From positions 186,001 to 250,000 of the forward strand of contig CAJNDS010002432.1 of assembly GCA_905221605.1 (NCBI GenBank): a stretch of DNA of 64,000 bases, written 5' to 3'. The position numbers were made by a program, and so were the translations under genes. The notes beneath the pieces are model-generated. The model did not search any database. It saw only the letters and a program-made list of their open reading frames with translations, and was not told the DNA's origin. Positions 48,690 to 60,761 of the stretch are shown piece by piece. This stretch comes from Symbiodinium natans. Taxonomy: Eukaryota > Sar > Dinophyceae > Suessiales > Symbiodiniaceae. Position 1 is the stretch's first letter, and the number at the start of each line of letters is the position of its first letter.

Positions 48690-51118
48690 GCGCAGCTCGT
48701 GGGGCACCTTAGACCGGGCTTGCCCAGAAGTTGCGTGAGGTTCTCAACGGACGAGGGCAAGGTGTACCTGAGGGTTTGGAAGACCGTGTCAAGCATATCA
48801 TAAGTTGCCTTTGGGGCACGGGTTGTCACCCATGAAGTAATCTTCCACCGTCGTGCAGTTCCTGGATTCACCAGGAACAGCTGCCTGCGCAAAACCACCA
48901 TGCAGCTGTGCAAAGATTGTCGCTGCAGCCTCATTGCTGACCACAGCGAGATCACGAAGAGAATTCCTGCTCTTGCCGCAGGACAGGCAAACGTGAATCA
49001 CAAGATTGCAGCCACACCTGTCAAGAGGAGGAAGATCAAGATGCCCAGCATGGCGAGGAGGGCCAGGGCACTGCCACGCACAGATCACATGGGATGTTGG
49101 TGCAACATCTTCTCCAACCTGGAATCTACACAATCGCAATCTCTAGTGCAAAACGGCCTGTTGAGATCCAGATTGCCAGGAGCTACGGACAGCGCGTCCA
49201 TCATTGAAGGCCGGGTCCTTTGCAAATGCACTCGCCCTCGTACCGCACTTGGATTTCTTCGAAGACTTGGCAGAGGTCCCGGCATTGTCAGCATGAAAGC
49301 CACGCAGGCCCAAAAGCAATACCTTGCTGTGCAAGAAACTGAGTTACTAGGTGGGACAAGTTCATGTTGGGGCGTGCCGGGTGTCAGGTAAAAGCATGTT
49401 TTGAGAAAAGGAACTTTGTTCATGTTATCGCAGCTACTCTACAATCTCGTCTCTACTCCAGCTTGAGGTGCGTGCGAACCTGGTTGCAGCTGAAGTTTTT
49501 GCTTTGGTATGACTGGGCTTTAGCTTAGCCATGCTACAGGATAGATGGCGCGGTTGAAAGCACCAGTTACACTGTGGTAAAGCACCTGCTGTATATTTCG
49601 TGACACATTCTACGCGCCGTACTTCCTGCAATCTGCGGCGTGAGACGAACAGTTAACTACCATGCTCTTGGCGACGAGCGGCTGAGGCAGCGAATGCGAC
49701 GGTGCCAGGAGATTAGAAACTCGACAAGACCGACGCAAGAGTCTCAGACAAAAACATAATGAAAAGAAAAGTCTACGAGCCATACGAGGCTGGGTTCCAG
49801 AAACGAAACGCCCAAAATCGGCAAGCCCAACGAAAGGACAAGCAGCTCCCATATCTGAAAGGATGTTCAAAGTGCTTTGACAGGGGGGGGGGGGGGGGGG
49901 GCATCCGAAGTGAGGGAAAACGTGGGTTTCCACAAGTAGGGCCACACGACCCACGAACGCTTGCGGATGCGGACACATGCGCTTGCGAACGCTGAGGCAA
50001 CCTTTGCCGGTCAAGTCATCAACCTGCAGACCCACAACCTTCAAAGCAAGAAGCCTTTGAGCTACTCATTCCGAGAAAAGGCCTCAATTCCAAGAACTTC
50101 TGAGCCGGAGGCAAGTTCAAGAGCAGGAAGTACTTATGGTTTCGCCAACCAACACCTGGGTACGACTCCATTCTTCGGGGCTCGTCGGTTGACAGTCAGG
50201 GACACTCCGAGACTTCCACAGCTTCCTACCCACGGGCAGTGATGGTCCTGAGCTGCTGACATTCACAACATGAAGAATATTACTAAGCATTCTTGTTGAT
50301 ATTAGTAATATATCGAGAATGACAAATAATACTGATAACTAACAACACCTGCCATGCTGATGCACCGTAAGAGCTGCTTCAGACTAAACTGGGACAGCTG
50401 GCCATTCGCAAGATGCAGCAGCCACAGGCACTGCAGTGATGGGCACCTCATGGTAGCGCTGGCCTCTCCCCCCTCTCCATCCCAAGTTGCATCTGACATT
50501 TGGGGGTTTACGAAAATTGGGGGGGGACCCCAAAAAAATAGACCCCAAATAGTAGGATTCCCTTATAAATAAGGACCCCAATAAGATGGGCTTTGTCGGA
50601 AACCCCCCCCCTTCGGGCTTTTGAGGCTCCGTCGTTCGGGCCGCTCCATGCGACATACTCGACACCAAGTGGGCTTGCCAGGCGACCAGGCCCGTGTCCT
50701 GGACTCACCCGATGCTTCCTGACAGGGGGCAAGAATCAAAACTCGTACACACTCGTACACACCCTGTGCACCCTTGCAAGTCTCCAATACCACATGCCAG
50801 CACCATCTAGGAACCGTAGCCGGGACGTCTTCTGTTTTGGGCCATTGCAAGGCAACTCTTGCCTCTTCTGCGTCCTTCTGATACTGTTGCAGGGTCCGGC
50901 TGCCCTGACGAGATCGCGCCCAGGCGACCCACTCAGGGCTCGCGGGTGTTCCAGGATTCGTAAGAGCCGTTTGCAAGTAGCTCCAGATTGCTAACAGCCA
51001 GGTGGCATTAAACACCAGAGCCCACGCCGGAGGTGGCTTGGCAAATGCATGGAAGGCCACCCACTCTGCCAAAAAAATGCCACCCACGATCACGATGCTA
51101 AATCCGGCCACACACCTG
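48690..51118 (-). CDS. DHHC-type protein S-palmitoyltransferase
   Basis: Attaches palmitate to cysteines of membrane-associated proteins. The first recognised exon starts near 51112 after CCCAG|G: VAGFSIVIVGGIFLAEWVAF and WALVFNATWLLAIWSYLQTA are two membrane spans, followed by LTNPGTP (DPG-like). WSPGKPTWCRVCRMERPER (about 50680-50625) opens the Cys-rich domain; AHHCSACGCCILRM (about 50445-50405, GC donor) continues it; DHHCPWVGSC (from 50247) joins VGWRNHKYFLLLNL (about 50158-50115) across a 64-base GT-AG intron. CTTVEDYFMGDNP (about 48870-48832), the TTxE motif, joins YTLPSSVENLTQLLGKPGL (about 48772-48716). The catalytic Cys is present. Exons for spans 3 and 4 were only partly seen (near 49.1-49.0 kb). 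The exact start and stop are open: an in-frame TAA lies upstream of the first exon, so another 5' exon must exist. Confidence 0.92.
50515..50612. repeat. Dispersed G/C-run repeat inside DHHC intron
   Basis: TTTACGA, G-run, ACCCC, A-run, TAGACCCC, GTAGGATTCCC, TTATAAATAAGGACCCC, C-run. It shares its layout with 54955-55025 and with units at 29040-29165. It separates the two halves of the Cys-rich-domain coding sequence. Confidence 0.7.
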
Positions 51119-51129
51119 GGCCATCTCAC

Positions 51130-52022
51130 ATCTTACGGAAGTTTCGGGGAGGGAACCCACTAACATCCTCTAACATCCCTGACAGCCTGCCTGCTTGAAG
51201 CCCTACAGAACTACGATGCAGCTGCCATTGAGGGCCAGACCTTGCCGCCGCTTCTTCTGCGTGCATCTGTTCGCTATCTCATGGAAAAGTGCAGATCGGT
51301 CTGCCTTTGACGTCCTGAAGTTTGCGAAGTATGGAGGTGAACTTGAGCCAGAGCTTCGATGAGTTTCAGAGGCCCATGCGCAACACCTCTGTGGCCTACA
51401 GCCTGCCTACATCTTCGGCAATACCTGAGAGAAGTTCAGAAGCTTGTGTGCAACACCCATGCCTACCGCTTCGTCAGATTCTTTCGCTGCTGTAGACGAT
51501 GGTCCGGGGAAAAGTTGGAAAATCTGGCACGTGAATTCAGGCAATTCGCTTCTTGCTCCCATGCACGGCACGGGAGTCTCATGATGGCCATGATGGCCAT
51601 TCCGATGTTTGTGGCTTCTATGGGCTGGAGTGGGGGCGATCTTCATGTCGCGACCCCCAAACCTCCACCGCATCGCGGGACCGTATATGTCAAGAAGAAG
51701 CACTACTTCGGCCCTCAGCCACGGCCAAGAGGAGAGACTCCACGCGAAGGCTCGAAGATGCCAGCCCTTCGACCGGTGTCGAAGGATAACGAAGACAGAT
51801 GCATTGGTCACCGACCGGTTGGCCCTCTCTAGGGCCCTACTTTCGTTTCCGCTTTCTCTCGTTCGTCCAATTCGTCCTTCCCGATGCGCCTCCCCACGAA
51901 GCCTCGTGAGGTCGTGTAGGGCCATGTAGGGCCACGACGTGCGACGCGTTGAGAAGTTGAGAAAGGCACAAAAGGGCCTCACGGGCAGAAATGGCCTGGA
52001 ACTTTCACTGCATTTCGCTTCT
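51130..52022. other. Spacer with an exon-like plus-strand reading
   Basis: On the plus strand, LLEALQNYDAAAIEGQTLPP (51193-51252) and AFDVLKFAKYGGELEPELR (51303-51360) read like protein, unlike all other genes here. Frames are broken by stops at 51307 and 51361. A minus frame also spans 51407-52045. Probably intergenic between the armadillo gene end and the DHHC start, perhaps with a gene relic. Confidence 0.3.
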
Positions 52023-54123
52023 TCAGTCTCCATCATCGGTCCCAAGCTTTACGCCGCTTCGTGGACCGCGGTCCTCGCCTTCCCTTCCCCCTGTCTGCTT
52101 GGCTAAGGCCTGAATTTTTGCCTGCAGCTCTGCATCCTCAGACGAGTACTCACTCTCAGAGCCCGCCGAAGCTTCTACCTCGGCCTCTTTGTCCAATTCT
52201 GCAAAGCTCTTACCCTCCACAATCTCATCCTCCTCGTTTGCATCCTCCTCGTCGTCCTCCTCCATCTTATCACCACTGATGGTCAGATCCTGCACGAGCT
52301 CCAGTCTGCGAATCACCGCTGTTCCATACAGCTTCATGCTGGTATTCAGTGGAAACTCAGACATTGCCAAAAACACACGGTCTTTCCCTCCAAGTTCGTA
52401 CAGCTGCCGAGCCCTCTTGCGGCTGATTCCGACAAAGTTTCCCAAGGCCCAGGCGCCCACCACTTGCATTCCAATGTCCCGTCCATGATCTTCCATACCT
52501 GTCAAAACCTCCTTCGGTACGTCAAGATCAAAGAGCTGGCGCTTCAAAGCCACATCTCCACAGGCCAAATTGCCCAAGACACCCGTAGCGGCACAAAGAA
52601 CCCGGGGATCCCGTCGCATCGCAAGCGCTGTCTTTGCAAAGTCCAGGGCCCTCGCTGCCTGAATCTGTCTCCGAGCCTCGGGCCCCTGACAGGCAAGGCT
52701 TCGCAGCAGCTCCAACCCATGCTGCTGCACGGCCATACTGTCACGATGCGTCTCCAGCGCAGCCGCGACAAGCACGAGACCCTTCCGGTCCAGGATCCAT
52801 GTTTTCTGCTCTTGTCCAAGAGCAGCATAATTCCACAGGAGGCCCATGCCCTGCACCTGCAAGTTCTCGCTCTTGGGATGGCGCTTCACGGCATCGAGAA
52901 CTACATCCAGGAACTCCGGGCTGCAGAGCAGCGGTGGTTTTTGCCTCTTGCTTCTGGCAGTGCGAAGAAAGGCCCAGAGAAGCTGCAGGCATCGACATTG
53001 CACCAGATCGGTGTCCTTCTGGCGTAGCATGTTGATCACAATGTCCTCCATGTTGGACATCCTTTCCACAGCTTGAGTGTTGTTGCTTGCCAAATTTGCA
53101 AGCGCACCCAGACATCGACTTTGGAGGAACTCATCATCCTCTTGCAGCAGCCGCTGCATGTGCGGAATGATGTTCGCTTCTATGTACATAGCTTTGGCCT
53201 CCTGATTGCGGAGGGATGTGCGGCTCACCAGCAGAAGAGCAGCATTCTTCACCGCTGTACAGCCCTGAAAGCGGGTAAGACACGACAAAACCAGCTCGAC
53301 CAGGCCCGCCTGGCACACATGTATAGTGGCATCAGCATTCATGGTGGCATGCGGGGCATGAGCAAAGGAAGAATGATGACAATGTTCCACCTCAATGGCA
53401 TGGCCTCAAGGAGATTCTCAAGGCATGTCTAGCAGAACAGGCTCCTGTAGCTGTGACTGTGCTTCCGTGCTTCCAGTTCAAGGTACCGGCGGATCAAGGT
53501 GGGATTCGTCAGAACACCTTGGAAAGCATAGCGCGTTTCAGGCCAAACCCACTGCCGAGGTGCTGAGCGCCATGCTCCAAATGACCCTCAGCGCATAGAA
53601 ATTTGCACCTTCGCTGCCTTGGCGGATGTCAAACATGGAGTAACAGGCAGCGCTTGTGAGAAAGCCAGTAGCGTCGAAGCAGGTACTTTTCATTCATCCT
53701 ATTCGCCTCGGCCTCGGCCATGAGGCATCAGTGGTTCCCTATGGGACCCCCAGATTCCCCTTCTCAAAATCCCTTCTTGTGGGGGAGGGCCACGAACCAC
53801 CCCCCCAAGCGTTTGAAAAGACTTCTCTTATCCTTTCTTCTCGGCGGGCATGGGGAAACTAAAGAAGGTTGTCCTTTCTGTTTTTCGTGGGGACAGAGGA
53901 TCACCCTCACCCTCCCCAAGTTTTTTTGGGCTTCCGTAGGATCCCCCTAAGAAAGACTGCAAACCTCCCCACCTCAACAAGGCCACAGCAGGAACCGCCC
54001 TGAAGCCTTCCACGGTCTCATGTCGACGCTCAGCCCAAGACCTCAACAAACTCTCACCCCAAGGCATCCCGGAGCCCCCCCATGCCCCCGCAAAACCACT
54101 GTGTCTGGTAACACACACGCACG

Positions 54124-54200
<77 letters not shown>

Positions 54201-54350
54201 TCTTGCTTCTCTCTCCGTCCCGCTCTCTCTCTCTCTCTCTCTCTCGTTTGCTCTCTCTGTTGGGATGCTGGCGCTTGTGCTGCTTGAGGACCGCCAGGAT
54301 GGTTGGCAGCACCCCGACCGACTGCACAACCTGCACTACACAACACAACT
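52023..54350 (-). CDS. Armadillo-repeat protein with acidic C-terminal tail
   Basis: Armadillo repeats form a helical scaffold for protein binding. The long 3' exon (53394-52023, after TTGAG|G) has repeated helical units: VELVLSCLTRFQGCTAVKNA, LQSRCLGALANLASNNTQAV, VQGMGLLWNYAALGQEQKT, VLCAATGVLGNLACGD, MQVVGAWALGNFVGISRKRA. The G-L-L-x-N-L/A pattern is typical. The last 80 residues are Asp/Glu/Ser-rich, ending near VKLGTDDGD with stop at 52023. Upstream exons on the same strand fit the same repeat: SVGVLPTILAVLKQHKRQ (about 54325-54270) and LLRSWAERRHETVEGFRAVP with AVALLRWGG (about 54055-53965); a CA/GT microsatellite lies in the intron between them. The 5' end is not fixed and may extend to the frames at 54.5-56.3 kb. 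Confidence 0.8.
54107..54245. repeat. (CA)n then (CT)n microsatellite
   Basis: About 80 bases of CA dinucleotides followed by CT-rich repeat, in an intron of the armadillo gene. Confidence 0.97.
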
Positions 54351-54509
54351 CAGAGAGGTGATCGCGAGGTGCTCGGAGCAGCGTGCCTTACAGCCATCAT
54401 CAGATGACTCAGCAAGACTTTGCAGCCTTGGTATTTGCCAGACTAGCTCCAGCCCGGCTCCCAGCAATGCAAATTGAGCTACAAGGTACCTCTTTTTCCT
54501 TGTGCGCAG

Positions 54510-56311
54510 TCATCCGGCACGCTGTGCGAGGGGTGAAAACTTCTCGCTATCCTCCTCCTGAGCAAAGAAACCCACAACACTCGTCTCGAACTTTTGGGCA
54601 GACACGGCAAGGTGATCCAGAGCGCGTCCCAACTCCTGCGGGCTCTGTGCGTTCATGAGCTCATGATTCGGATGCCCCACAAGTCGAAGCAAGCCCCTTA
54701 GACCACAACACATTAGAGCCCTGAACATCCCTAAACATCCCTAAACATCCCTAGACATCCCTAAACATCCCTAAACATCCCTAAACATCCCCAAACATCC
54801 CCAAACATGCCCAAACATCCCCAAACATCCCTACGCATCCACTTCCTTCACGTGCTTTTGCTGCTTGGCGAAGGCCTTGTCGACCTCCGCTAAGCCCCCA
54901 AAAAAGGGCCCCCTCTAGCTGCAAATCCCAACACATCTCTCACAACAAATCATATGAGGGTTTACGATACTAGGGGGACCCCCCACAAGGTAGGATCCCC
55001 AATGATAATCAGGACCTTATTCATATCGCACCGTCAGCACAAGCTCACAAAAGCTGAGGCCCGGACAGCTCGGGCCTTGCTGGCTGCTGAGTCTTTGGCA
55101 GCCTCGACTGCTTCGACGACGTCACGCAAACCCTCCATGTCGTCGGTGGCCTTCTTGTAGGCGTATTTGGCCTCATCGTGGCTTCTTCCTGGTTGAGGGG
55201 CAGAATCAGAGCCGTTTGCCGGCTGCGAGCTCTGATTCCGCTGCTGGCCTTGCAGAGCTTCCTGAACTGCCAGACTTTCAATTCCTGCGTCAGAGCTTGT
55301 CGAGGATGTCGAGGATGTCCCTACTCTCCCCATCTGTTGCAGGGCTTTCTGGGCCGGACGATCATGGAACCACTCTCGATGCTGGCGCTGTAAAGTGCCG
55401 CCACTGTTTGAAGCAAGTTGCCTCCAATCAGAATCAGCAAAAGCCTGCTTTTCGCTGAGCTTCTGATCTCCTCGCTCTTGCCCCGATCGATTCTGGGTTG
55501 TCTCTGTGAAGGACTGGGTGTGTCCGAAGGCCTGAGCCACGTTGACAACCTCCATCCGACTCACCCCTTTCGTGGAGCCTCCCTGATCCAGCCCTGCCCT
55601 GTGGTGCTTGAACCCTTCTCCAAAATTACCATCTTCTGCTTCCAAGCCCATGTTCGATCTTGGTGCTCCGGGTGCGCTTGGGGACGCCCTCTGGCTGGAA
55701 AGCTGAAGCACATCCCACTGCTGCGCGTCATGGCGAGCCGGAGGATAAAAGCCACTCGGGGGAAGCCGGTCTGCGATTCTTCCCTGTGTGAGCACGGGAT
55801 CGGCTCGCCCTACCTCGACAGCACCGCCACCCCATCCGCTCTGCTGCGCGTCATCGCGCACGGCACGGACAAAGACAACAAGGTACAGATATCCCACGAA
55901 TGCCTGCCTTGAAGGTGTGGCTGCATTGCGGCTGTAAGCAGCAAGAACCATCGGAGGATGGATGTCACATAGAGCTTTTCACATTCGACGGCAGATGCCA
56001 TCGACATAGAGACAATTAGAATCACCAGGCCACATGTTGCTGGTTTCATTTCGAGCCAAGGCGAAGGATGCAACAGTGATGCAACTACCAGCTAAAGTCA
56101 AGCGAGATTGACCACTTGACCCACCATCTTGAGTCCATGGCACGTGGCAGGCGTCTTGTACAAAGAGAGAGCTCGACTTGTGCAAGAGGAGCAGCTCCTG
56201 CACCTCAGACAATCCAGAGGGAGCCTTTGAGAATTGCCGCTTGGGCGTGTGGGCCTCTTGGGCAGCTGGGGCGAATGCATGGGTGGCAAACTGGGAAAAG
56301 TCCTTACCCAA
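54510..56311 (-). CDS. Unrecognised exons, possibly the 5' part of the armadillo gene
   Basis: Minus-strand segments: MGKDFSQFATHAFAPAAQEA with VQELLLLHKSSSL (56311-56155); a long open frame, 55951-55034, of low-complexity Ser/Gln/Gly sequence ending KYAYKKATDDMEGLRDVVEA and Ala/Lys-rich helix; and LMNAQSPQELGRALDHLAVS with QKFETSVVGFFAQEEDSEKF (54660-54540). They lie directly upstream of the armadillo exons on the same strand with no telomere-like tract between, so one gene is possible. No domain recognised. Confidence 0.4.
54719..54840. repeat. 10-bp tandem array CTAAACATCC
   Basis: Twelve copies; variants are CCAAACATCC and CTAGACATCC. Short relatives occur at 51161-51180 and 63128-63160. 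Confidence 0.95.
54955..55025. repeat. Dispersed repeat, copy of the 50515-50612 type
   Basis: TTTACGATAC, G-run, ACCCCCC, GTAGGATCCCC, AATGATAATCAGGACC: same order of blocks as at 50515-50612. Confidence 0.65.
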
Positions 56312-58040
56312 GGTTGCAGAAGGCTGCAGAGGCGTGCGAAGGCCGCGGTCCGGAAAACCTATTCAGGCCGGCACCGTCTCTTTCACCAGCTTCGCGAATG
56401 CTATGGCCCCGCCGCGCTGCCTGGAAAACACCGACGAACCGCACGGCATTGTGCGGCGCTGCAAAGCGTTGCACAGAGCGCTGTGCAGCGCTCTCCCCCT
56501 CTGCACTGCGCTGAGGCAGCGGCGGAGCTCCAGCCTTCAATCCACAGCCCTCTCTCTCCATGCATTGGCGCACATTCGACTGTCGCTAACAGGTTTCAAT
56601 TTACCACCGCTCGGGGCGTGACAGCTGCCTTGGCCTTGGCCTAGCAAGCTGGGAAGTGAGTTTGTTAGTGGTCCACGGCAGCTAGACGGAGTTGGGACGC
56701 CGACAGCACTCTGCATCATCATCCTCATGCGCTCCTCCTGCGAATCGCAAGCCCATGCGCGAAAGCCGACAAAAACACATCTCGTTCGTCGACCGGCCTG
56801 CCGCCCTTGGCTGCGCCCGGCCATAAAGCCCAACAGCGTGCCGGCTGCACAAAGACTGTGCCGACAGACCTGGAGCTTGGAGCATGGGATCCTGACCTTG
56901 TTTTTCTGGAAAGGTCTGCTGCGTCATGTCGCATCTTGCCTGCGGGCTTGTCCGGCATGTCTCCTGCAATGAAGCTCTGATGCTCAAAACCTCTGGCCAC
57001 TTCTCAGCTCAGGCCACTCCGTGAGGCCTGGGCCGTCACTATCAAGGGGTACAGACCAGCTTCGATGATGTGATCACCTGAAAGCAAGCAGAATGCGGAA
57101 GTGATTGCGAACTCACCCCAAGGTCTCCGACGCATTTGCGTGCTGGAAGCTGCCACCTCGGGTGTCACATGCTGTCATTCTGGGGTGCGCTCTCACACGT
57201 TGCCACAAGGTGTCAGAAACATGCACAAGATTGCAGAACAGTGTCATGATGTGTCATGTTTGAGCCTCTCCCTCAGAGCCCCGCTCGGCGCAGAAGGTCA
57301 CATGCCATGCCCTGAACAGCCTCAGAAGGCGTCGCGCGCCGAAACGCTTCTCCGGCGGAGGCCTCAACTCTCATGGAGGCCTCAACTTCCTTGTGCTCGA
57401 TCATGGCCAGGCCTTGGAGCTAGAACCGACAAATCCGGAGAATCATGTCGGTCGCTGGCAGAAAGGTCGTATGGAGCTGAGATGAGCGCGTGCTCGTTCA
57501 ACACTGTTGCCCTGCGAACTCGAACCATCCGATGTCCCGCCGATCAACAAGTTGTTGCAAAAGGTTTAGCAGTTCAGCTCAAGGGCCTCTTCAAAAAAAA
57601 TGTGCTACGGGGTCCCCATGAAGGCTGTGGCAGGCTTTGGGCTGTTCGGCGTTGAAGGGCTCGTGCTTCCGTCAAGCCCCACTCCCACCAGACCCGCTTC
57701 ATGGTTATTATTCCGATTCTCAACAGCGATGTGCAGCTGATGCATTTCGGGTTATTTGGGCTTCAGTTGGGCAAAGGCAGCAAGCGACTGCGTTGCGCAG
57801 TCGCAACTGTGCAGCTCAGTGCAGTTTACAGCCTTTGCTAGATGCTGACAGATGGCTGATGTGTCTGAGCATCACAATGCAGTAGTTGTTCATGCTACGA
57901 GTAAGTGCCGTGTTAAGGCTTCTTCTGCTTCGCCTCTGACTGAGAGGGTGGGGATACCGCCATAGCAGATGGGCTGCGTTTAGTCTTCTACAGCAGGGCC
58001 ATTGCGGACCGGATTGCAGAACCGCCGCAGCTGTCCTGTC
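56312..58040. other. No gene recognised
   Basis: GC-rich with long open frames on both strands (plus 57101-57655, plus 56234-56644, minus 56537-57000). None shows a domain or a chain of conserved exons. Confidence 0.4.
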
Positions 58041-58418
58041 TCAAACCAGCCGCTCCACAAACTTTCCTTCTTCCGGAGTGTCTTCGACTTCTGGCAAACT
58101 CATGTTGACCTCAACCTCGCTGTGCGAGCCTCGGTGGCTGCGAGGAGGCCTGCACCACCTTGCACGGTAGGTTTTGCGCACGGCCCAGCATGCCCCTGCC
58201 ACGTGGATTGTGGCCCTTGCCGACAGCAGCCCAAGCACGCAGTATGCTGAGGCCAGCAGCCTGCAACCGGCACTTGTTGTACTGTTATTTAGGAGATATC
58301 TGCATTTCGTGCTCTTATGCAACTGCAGCACGGTCTTACGTGCATGGAGGCAAAACACAGGCATGGGCCTGCACCTTTGCGTTCCGCTTGTGCACGACCT
58401 TGCGACTACGTCTAACAT
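58041..58418 (-). CDS. 3' exon of a possible membrane protein
   Basis: The frame contains a hydrophobic stretch (LLASAYCVLGLLSARATIHV, about 58265-58200), then basic sequence and an acidic tail, SEVEVNMSLPEVEDTPEEGK, to a TGA at 58041. The hydrophobic part may be intron reading-through. No family recognised. Confidence 0.3.
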   Translation of the reverse strand: MLDVVARSCTSGTQRCRPMPVFCLHARKTVLQLHKSTKCRYLLNNSTTSAGCRLLASAYCVLGLLSARATIHVAGACWAVRKTYRARWCRPPRSHRGSHSEVEVNMSLPEVEDTPEEGKFVERLV

Positions 58419-58429
58419 CCAGCTGAATC

Positions 58430-59150
58430 TGACAGAATCTGCGAAAATTTAGCAGAAGCTCACAGAAGCTGCCGAAACCAAAAGCAGGGGACTGTGCCAG
58501 AGAGTTTGATATGTTGTGGGCCAGGCCCTTGTCATTGTCCTAAGTGCCGTGCATCACATCATCTTGAATCAACTATCTTCATTCGGTCCCAACTCGGCAC
58601 CTTGGCACGCTAACGTGTTTGTCAAGCTGCTGTAGGCTCCATGTGGGTGATCATCTCAGCCAATGCGTGCATTGCAGGCACGAGCAAGTTCACCTGAACT
58701 TTGTCAACACGGCACTGTGGACAACTGATGCAACAGCACTTGTACCTCAAGATTGAACGCAAAGGCCATACAGCCATGTCACCTCCTCGTTGAGCCTCCT
58801 GATGTAGATTTCTAGTATCGGCCGTGCTTCCTCGTGAGCTGCTCGCTGAAACTGAGCTGATGCAAGGAAGCTACTTCACAGGGCCTCGATTAAGATGCCG
58901 TGCAGAGCGAGCTGGTGAATGACGTCACAGGCAATGGCCTTGCAAGTCAGAACACGTGCTCGAGTAAGCCGAGGTGATATACTTGGCGAGAACAAGCCAG
59001 GATACCGACAAGCAGTGCAAAATCCTTCGGGTGATTTGACATTGCGGCGAGGATGTCCTGCAATACGGACCACATTGACGGCATGTTGCTTTGCTGCGAG
59101 CGTGAACAGAGAGAAAGAGAGCAAGAGAAGAGAGACAGAGAAAGGAAGGA
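58430..59150. other. No gene recognised
   Basis: Short open frames only; an AGAGAGA-rich patch lies at 59105-59150. Confidence 0.4.
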
Positions 59151-59154
59151 AAGG

Positions 59155-59850
59155 AATCCACGCTTGAGGAGTGGATGTTGGTCCAACAGCGATGCTTGAG
59201 GGGTGGATGCTGGGCCAATATCCACGCTTGAGAGGTCACGCTTCAGTCATTGAGGGGGACATTCACGCTCGAGGGGTGGACGTTGGGCCAACATCCATGC
59301 TGGAGCCCACACCCATAGCGTTTATCATCCACGCTTGAGGGCTGGATGCTAGGCCAACATCCGCGCTTCAGGGGTGGATGCGGGCACAACATCCAAGCTT
59401 CAAGAACAAATATTAAACCAGTATTCACGCTTGAGGGGTGGATACTGAGGCCAAAATCCATGCTTGAGGGGTGAATGTTGGGCCAACATCGTCGCTTCAG
59501 GGGGTGGATGCTGGATCAACATCCACGCTGGAGGGGTATATGTTGGATTATGTTGGGCCAATACCCACCTTAGGGCCTTAGGGTTGGTGTTAAGCCAACA
59601 TCCACACTTAAGGGGAGGATGTTGGGCCACAACATCCACGCTTGAGGCCGACATCCACATCCACAATTAAGGGGTGGATGCCGGGCCAACATCCACTGGA
59701 TGTCGGGCCAACATCCATGCTTGAGGGGCGAATGTTAGGCCAACTTCTTCACTTGACAGGTGGATGCTGGGCCAACTTCACGGCTGGATGTTTGGCCAAC
59801 ATACACGCTTGAGGACTGGATGTTGGGCCAACATCCACGCTTGAGATTGC
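59155..59850. repeat. Palindromic minisatellite, about 18 degenerate copies
   Basis: The unit is about 32-42 bases: CACGCTTGAGGGGTGGATG then TTGGGCCAACATC. Within each unit GTGGATGTTGG faces CCAACATCCAC, giving a near-perfect 23-base palindrome differing only at its centre; neighbouring palindromes are linked by GCTTGAGG. Minus-strand frames give a repeating Trp/Leu/Gln/His peptide, which is a by-product of the repeat. Confidence 0.93.
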
Positions 59851-60164
59851 ATAAGAGCAGAACACGTGTTACATTGAAGCCGCCCAGGACCCGGCCGAGG
59901 CCACCCGCATGAAGGGAGACAAAAGGGAGACAAGCGGAGACAAGCAGTGCAGCAAATCGGTTGAGGCCACACATGAAGGGAGACAAAGGGGAGGCAAGCG
60001 CAAACAAGTTGGGCTGGCCGGAGTATCCGGCTAGGTCGACTTCTTCGATTGAAACAAGAGCCCTAGTCTACACTAAACTGTTTCCGGGGTAGAAAAGAAG
60101 CACAAAGCTCGTCATCTGCGAGGCACGGGTCCTTGAAGCATCCCGAAGCCTTGCAGTTGCATTA

Positions 60165-60610
60165 CATATACATGTACATATGCATATACATATACATGTA
60201 TATGTTTATATATATATATATTATGTATATTTTTTATTTATATTTTCTATTTACGTGTATATTTATACTTATTTTTATTTTTAATTTTATTTTTATAGTT
60301 ATATTTATGTTTTAGTTATATTTGCATTAATTTATATTAGTACTTATCTTAATATGATTAACATTACTGTTATTTGTATTTTCTTGTGAGAACACAATAA
60401 CAATAACAATAAGAAGAAGAAGAAGAAGAATACTAACACTACAAAACTAATAGAAGTAACAATAATAATCATCATCATAATCATAACAAATAATAATAAT
60501 AATAATAATAATACTGATAATATTTTGGAATTTAAGAAGAAGTAAAATTTAAAAAAAAAAAATAAATAAATAAAAATATGTGAATAGTTTGCGATTAGCA
60601 TTTGATTTGT
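60165..60610. repeat. AT-rich low-complexity block
   Basis: CATATA and TTTATATTT repeat, then AATAATAAT and AAGAAGAAG-type trinucleotide patches. No coding content. Confidence 0.9.
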
Positions 60611-60761
60611 TATTATTACATACAATGTCTAAAAAATGTATACTATATCTTATAGCCACCCAAGTGGCACCAGATCTCAGCAAGCACAGCCTTGATCTTC
60701 TCAGCTCCTTCTTTCGGCCAACCTTTTGCCAGTGCCATCAGAGCCTCCCCACGAGCGGCAA

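Noticed and set aside
53828-54361. Frames with Cys-Val or Thr-His runs
   Set aside because: They are readings of the CA/GT microsatellite in an armadillo-gene intron.
59155-59850. CRISPR-like array
   Set aside because: Units are degenerate, contiguous and themselves palindromic with no unique spacers, and the genome is eukaryotic.
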